Assembly (NCBI GenBank): GCA_900543605.1 | Contig: UQSK01000040.1 | Coordinates: 1-16,352 of the forward strand | Origin: an uncultured Collinsella sp. | GTDB lineage: Bacteria > Actinomycetota > Coriobacteriia > Coriobacteriales > Coriobacteriaceae | DNA length: 16,352 nt | Reading direction: 5' to 3' | Part shown: piece after piece, positions 12,984 to 16,352 of the stretch | Numbering within the stretch: the first letter of the stretch is position 1 | Layout of the letters: every line of letters starts with the position of its first letter | Made by a program: the position numbers and the translations under genes | The notes under the pieces: model-generated | Seen by the model: the letters and a program-made list of their open reading frames with translations, nothing else | Told to the model about the DNA's origin: nothing | Database searches by the model: none

Positions 12984-15489
12984 GGTGATAAAGGTGACGG
13001 AACAGAAGATGAACCCGCAGGCTATCGAGGTGCGTGGCGCGCGCGTCCATAACCTCAAAGACATCGATATCGATATTCCGCTGGGAAAGCTCGTGGGCAT
13101 TGCCGGCGTGTCGGGTTCGGGCAAGAGTTCGCTGGCACTCGGGGTTCTTTATGCCGAGGGCTCGCGCCGCTATCTGGAGGCGCTCAGCACCTATACCCGC
13201 CGTCGTCTGACGCAGGCCGAGCACGCCCAGGTGGACGAGGTGCTGCACGTGCCAGCGGCGCTCGCATTACATCAGCGCCCCAGCGTACCGGGCGTGCGCT
13301 CGACCTTTGGTACCATGACCGAGCTCAACAATAGCCTGCGTCTACTCTTTAGCCGTTGCGCCCATCACGTGTGCCCGCATTGCGGGGCGCGTGTGGAGCC
13401 GAGCCTTAACGTGGCTGCGGGCCTGTCGCTCACGTGTCCGACATGCGGCCGCGAGTTCTACGCGCCGAGTGCCGAGGATTTGGCTTTCAATAGCGACGGT
13501 GCGTGCCCTACCTGCGGCGGCACCGGTGTCATGCGCGAGGTAGACGAGGCGAGCCTGGTGCCCGACGAGTCAAAGACCATCAACGAAGGCGCGGTGCTTC
13601 CCTGGGGTACGCTCATGTGGGACCTGATGAAGCAGGTGGCCGGCGAGATGGGCGTGCGCACCGACGTGCCGTTTAACCAGCTCACGCCTCAAGAGCGCGA
13701 CATCGTGTTTCACGGCCCGGCGGTTAAGAAGCACATTCTCTACGTTCCCAAAAACGGCGAGGGCGCCACGCCGCTCGACTTTACCTATTACAACGCCGTC
13801 TATACCGTTGAGAATGCGCTCGCCAAGGTTAAGGACGATAAGGGGCTTAAGCGTGTGGCTCGCTTTTTGCGCGAGGGACCATGCCGTGACTGCGCCGGCA
13901 CGCGTCTCTCCGAGGCTGCGCGCCAGCCCCAGGTGCGCGGTATCAATCTGGCTCAGGCCGCGGCTATGACGCTTGGTGATGCGATCGAGTGGGTGCGCGG
14001 GGTGCCCGCATCCTTGCCGGCCGAGATGCGGCTCATGGCGACGGATATCTGCGATTCGTTTTTGAGCACGGCTCGTCGTCTGGTCGACCTGGGTCTCGAT
14101 TACCTTTCGCTCGATCGCGCCGGTGCCACGCTCTCCACGGGTGAGCGCCAGCGCGTGCAACTCGCCCGCGTGGTGCGCAACCGATCGACGGGCGTGCTCT
14201 ATGTGCTGGACGAGCCCTCGATCGGCTTGCATCCTGCCAATGTCGACGGCTTGGTGGGCGTAATGCGCGACCTGGTGGATGACGGCAATACCGTGGTTGT
14301 TGTCGACCACGATACACGTGTGCTGGCGGAGGCTGATTATCTGGTCGAGATGGGCCCCGTTGCCGGAGCAGGCGGCGGCAACGTAATCGCCGCTGGTACG
14401 GTAGACGAGGTCGAGCAATCGCAGGACAGCCGTATCGCGCCGTTTTTGCGCGCCGAGCCCAAGCGCTTGCGTCCGCAGGTGACTGACGATGAAATGTTCG
14501 ACCAGGGCCATATCCGCATGGCGACCGATACCATCCATACCGTCAAGCCGCTCGAAGTCGATATTCCGCGCGGTCGCTTGGTCGCGGTTACGGGTGTTTC
14601 GGGTTCGGGCAAGACGACGTTGGTGCTCGAGACGCTCATCCCGGCGCTTAAGGCGCAGGCAGCTGGCGAGCGCTTGCCACGCCACGTGCGCTGGATCGAT
14701 GCCGAGGGCATTGCGCGTGCCAACCTGATTGACGCCACGCCCATCGGTGCCAACGTGCGCTCGACGGTGGCAACCTATGCCGACATCCATGATGAGCTGC
14801 GCCGCGCCTTCGCCCGTACGCCCGAGGCCAAGGCAGCCGGCTACAAGGCGGGCGCCTTTAGCTACAATACCGGCGCCTTGCGCTGCCCTATGTGTGATGG
14901 CACGGGCTCGATATCGCTCGACGTGCAGTTTTTGCCCGATGTCGAAATCGTCTGCCCGGCATGTCACGGCTCACGTTATGCAGACGCGGCTTCGCATATC
15001 CATCGCGAGGGCAAGGACGGGAGTCTGCTTACGTTGCCGCAGCTCATGGACATGAGTGTGGACGAGGCCCTCGACGCCACGGCGGGACTTAAGAAAGTCC
15101 AGGCGCGCTTGCAGACCTTGCACGACCTGGGCTTGGGCTATCTCACACTCGGTGAGCCCACGCCGGCGCTTTCGGGCGGCGAGGCACAACGCCTTAAGCT
15201 CGCGAGCGAGATGGGCCGCGTGCAGGACGACGCCGTATTCGTGTTCGACGAGCCCACGATCGGCCTGCATCCGCTCGATGTTCAGGTGTTGCTGAGCGTG
15301 TTTGACGGCCTCGTTGCCAAGGGCGCCACGGTTGTCGTGATCGAGCACGACCTCGACCTTATCCGTAACGCCGATTACGTGATCGACATGGGCCCGGGCG
15401 GTGGCGATGCGGGCGGGCAAATCGTCTGCGCCGGCACGCCGGGGGACATCGCGGCCTGCCCCAAGAGCGTTACTGGCCGCTACCTATAG
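12976..15489 (+). CDS. Short UvrA-like ABC ATPase lacking the UvrB-binding domain
   Basis: The 837-residue protein has two ABC-ATPase halves. Walker A motifs GVSGSGKS (44-51) and GVSGSGKT (540-547), Walker B VLDEPSIGLHP (410-420) and VFDEPTIGLHP (756-766), signatures LSTGERQR (386-393) and LSGGEAQR (732-739). Zinc modules are Cys154/157...Cys177/180 and Cys637/640...Cys660/663, plus an extra CPHC at 133-136. In housekeeping UvrA (about 940 residues) a UvrB-binding domain of over 100 residues stands before the first zinc module; here only 17 residues separate CPHC from it. This is the class II (UvrA2-like) layout, associated with damage tolerance or antibiotic self-resistance rather than UvrB-dependent excision. 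Start 12976 overlaps the ATPase stop; Met12 (13009) is an alternative. Confidence 0.92.
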   Translation: MSRVIKVTEQKMNPQAIEVRGARVHNLKDIDIDIPLGKLVGIAGVSGSGKSSLALGVLYAEGSRRYLEALSTYTRRRLTQAEHAQVDEVLHVPAALALHQRPSVPGVRSTFGTMTELNNSLRLLFSRCAHHVCPHCGARVEPSLNVAAGLSLTCPTCGREFYAPSAEDLAFNSDGACPTCGGTGVMREVDEASLVPDESKTINEGAVLPWGTLMWDLMKQVAGEMGVRTDVPFNQLTPQERDIVFHGPAVKKHILYVPKNGEGATPLDFTYYNAVYTVENALAKVKDDKGLKRVARFLREGPCRDCAGTRLSEAARQPQVRGINLAQAAAMTLGDAIEWVRGVPASLPAEMRLMATDICDSFLSTARRLVDLGLDYLSLDRAGATLSTGERQRVQLARVVRNRSTGVLYVLDEPSIGLHPANVDGLVGVMRDLVDDGNTVVVVDHDTRVLAEADYLVEMGPVAGAGGGNVIAAGTVDEVEQSQDSRIAPFLRAEPKRLRPQVTDDEMFDQGHIRMATDTIHTVKPLEVDIPRGRLVAVTGVSGSGKTTLVLETLIPALKAQAAGERLPRHVRWIDAEGIARANLIDATPIGANVRSTVATYADIHDELRRAFARTPEAKAAGYKAGAFSYNTGALRCPMCDGTGSISLDVQFLPDVEIVCPACHGSRYADAASHIHREGKDGSLLTLPQLMDMSVDEALDATAGLKKVQARLQTLHDLGLGYLTLGEPTPALSGGEAQRLKLASEMGRVQDDAVFVFDEPTIGLHPLDVQVLLSVFDGLVAKGATVVVIEHDLDLIRNADYVIDMGPGGGDAGGQIVCAGTPGDIAACPKSVTGRYL

Positions 15490-15490
15490 A

Positions 15491-15525
15491 CAATGAGGCA
15501 AAGGGACAGTCCCTTTGCCTCATTG
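15491..15525. repeat. Near-perfect 35-bp palindrome between convergent genes (AAAGGGACAG core)
   Basis: Arms CAATGAGGCAAAGGGAC (15491-15507) and GTCCCTTTGCCTCATTG (15509-15525) are perfectly complementary around a single A. It begins 2 bp after the uvrA stop and ends 4 bp before the stop of the convergent ATPase, so it fills the whole 40-bp gap. It would form a strong hairpin in either transcript but no T-run follows on either strand. Confidence 0.92.
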
Positions 15526-15529
15526 ATAC

Positions 15530-16311
15530 CTATTTCACGCATTGAGCTGCGAGATAGTCGCGGAAGAATGGCAATTCAAATGCGACGAGCCCTCGTCCTC
15601 GCTCCCCGATGATGCCGGCGTCTATCATGCGGCGTCGGTAGCGGGAGACCTGCTGCGGCGAACGCTTAAGGCGCTCGACAAGGTCAGCGGTGGTGGACTC
15701 TTCCTCGTCATCGAGCATGGCGATGAGGAATCGCTTGTCCTCTGCCGTGAGTTCCCGATAGGTTGCCGCGAGGATTCGGTCGTCCATCTCGTCGCGCGCG
15801 ATTTTGATTCCCAGGTCAAAGTCGCGTGACGAGATTTCCTTCGAATCGCTTGTGAGGTCCCAGGCACGGTAGCCTACGAGTTGCAATAGGAAGGGAAAAC
15901 CAGAGATCGAGCGAACGGCTCGATCGATTCCCTCAGCATCTGCCAGGCGATCGTTTTCCTGGATTGTGCGAATCAAGGCCTCGCGCACGTCATAGTCGGC
16001 AATGCGGCCCAGATGATATTGTTGGGCGCGGCGAAGGAACGAGACCGTCTTGTGGTTCAGTAGCGTCGATACGTTGTTGGGAAGTCCCGCCATGAGCAGA
16101 GCGACGCGTTTCCCATCGGTCACAAAGTGCTGATACGTCGCTGCGAGCTGAATCATCTCGTTGAGTGTCGGGTCCACCTCGTCAACCGTGACGAGCAGAC
16201 CGGTGCCCGCCTCGTTGAGCTGGTCGATGATGTCGCTCATGCGATAACGCCAGGTTGAGGCATCGTGAACGCGACTGACCTCGATGCTGCCGAGCGGTGC
16301 AATTCCGAGAC
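15530..16311 (-). CDS. AAA/Cdc6-like ATPase paralogue, N-terminus missing (library-truncated)
   Basis: The C-terminal 259 residues of a P-loop ATPase paralogous to the one at 11865-12983. The frame stays open from 16311, where the adapter begins, through LGIAPLGSIEVSRVHDASTW into RYRMSDIIDQLNEAG, so the ATG at 16240 is internal and the Walker A region (about 110-130 residues) lies outside the insert. A Walker B-like GLLVTVDEVDP follows, then LLMAGLPNNVSTLL, VSFLRRAQQYHLG, GFPFLLQLVGYRAWDL and a C-terminal winged helix (TTADLVERLKRSPQQVSRYRRRMIDAG). These line up block by block with the other ATPase. It converges on uvrA across the 35-bp palindrome. Its function is unknown. Confidence 0.88.
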
Positions 16312-16352
16312 CTGTCTCTTATACACATCTGACGCTGCCGACGACTTAATAG
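16312..16352 (-). other. Reverse-complement Nextera Read-1 adapter plus i5 index (library artefact)
   Basis: The mosaic end CTGTCTCTTATACACATCT (16312-16330) and GACGCTGCCGACGA (16331-16344) form the full reverse complement of the Nextera Read-1 adapter. The last 8 bases, CTTAATAG, sit where the i5 index belongs. From memory they are the reverse complement of the Nextera XT index S518 (CTATTAAG). They are not genomic. Confidence 0.97.

Noticed and set aside
13570..14967. 465-codon minus-strand open frame
   Set aside because: It is antisense to the UvrA-like gene, whose motifs on the plus strand are unambiguous.
16238..16240. ATG at 16240 as the true start of the right-hand ATPase
   Set aside because: The frame continues open with family-like sequence to the adapter junction, and the Walker A region would be missing. 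The real start is outside the insert.

Overview
The window is about 16.3 kb of GC-rich, densely coding bacterial DNA. Family make-up, codon bias and repeat style suggest a gut actinobacterium of the class Coriobacteriia, most likely Collinsella or a close relative. This is an inference, because no rRNA or marker gene is present. Both ends are library sequence, not genome: a Nextera transposase adapter runs inward at 1-29 and its reverse complement runs outward at 16312-16344, followed by 8 bases in the index position. The biological insert is therefore about 30-16311, and the gene at the right edge is cut by the library, not by evolution.

Left part (30-5844). A promoter and a candidate preQ1-I riboswitch precede a YhhQ/VUT-family queuosine-precursor transporter, which forms a tight two-gene operon with a short-chain dehydrogenase, closed by a strong terminator. 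Next, on the minus strand, come uracil-DNA glycosylase (ung) and a DMT/EamA transporter. The transporter is divergent from a LysR-type regulator, a classic regulator-target arrangement. A minus-strand MATE efflux protein converges on the LysR gene.

Middle part (5845-9767). A roughly 150 bp nested inverted-repeat cluster lies between the divergent MATE and rlmA-like genes. It is followed by a 23S rRNA methyltransferase of the RlmA family, a bidirectional terminator, a small four-helix membrane protein, a 46-residue single-helix protein, the 16S rRNA methyltransferase rsmJ, a small zinc-ribbon protein and a GNAT acetyltransferase. The last two are divergent across an 8-bp dyad.

Right part (9768-16311). 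A TetM/EF-G-like translational GTPase lacks the ribosome-protection loop of true tetracycline resistance proteins. It is followed by an AAA/Cdc6-like ATPase that overlaps, by 8 bp, a short UvrA from which the UvrB-binding domain is missing. A second, paralogous ATPase, truncated by the library end, converges on uvrA across a near-perfect 35-bp palindrome. The least explained parts are this ATPase-UvrA-ATPase cluster, a twin 11-bp direct repeat at 20-bp spacing in its promoter, and a family of hairpins carrying the 10-mer AAAGGGACAG, each starting within 2 bp of a stop codon.
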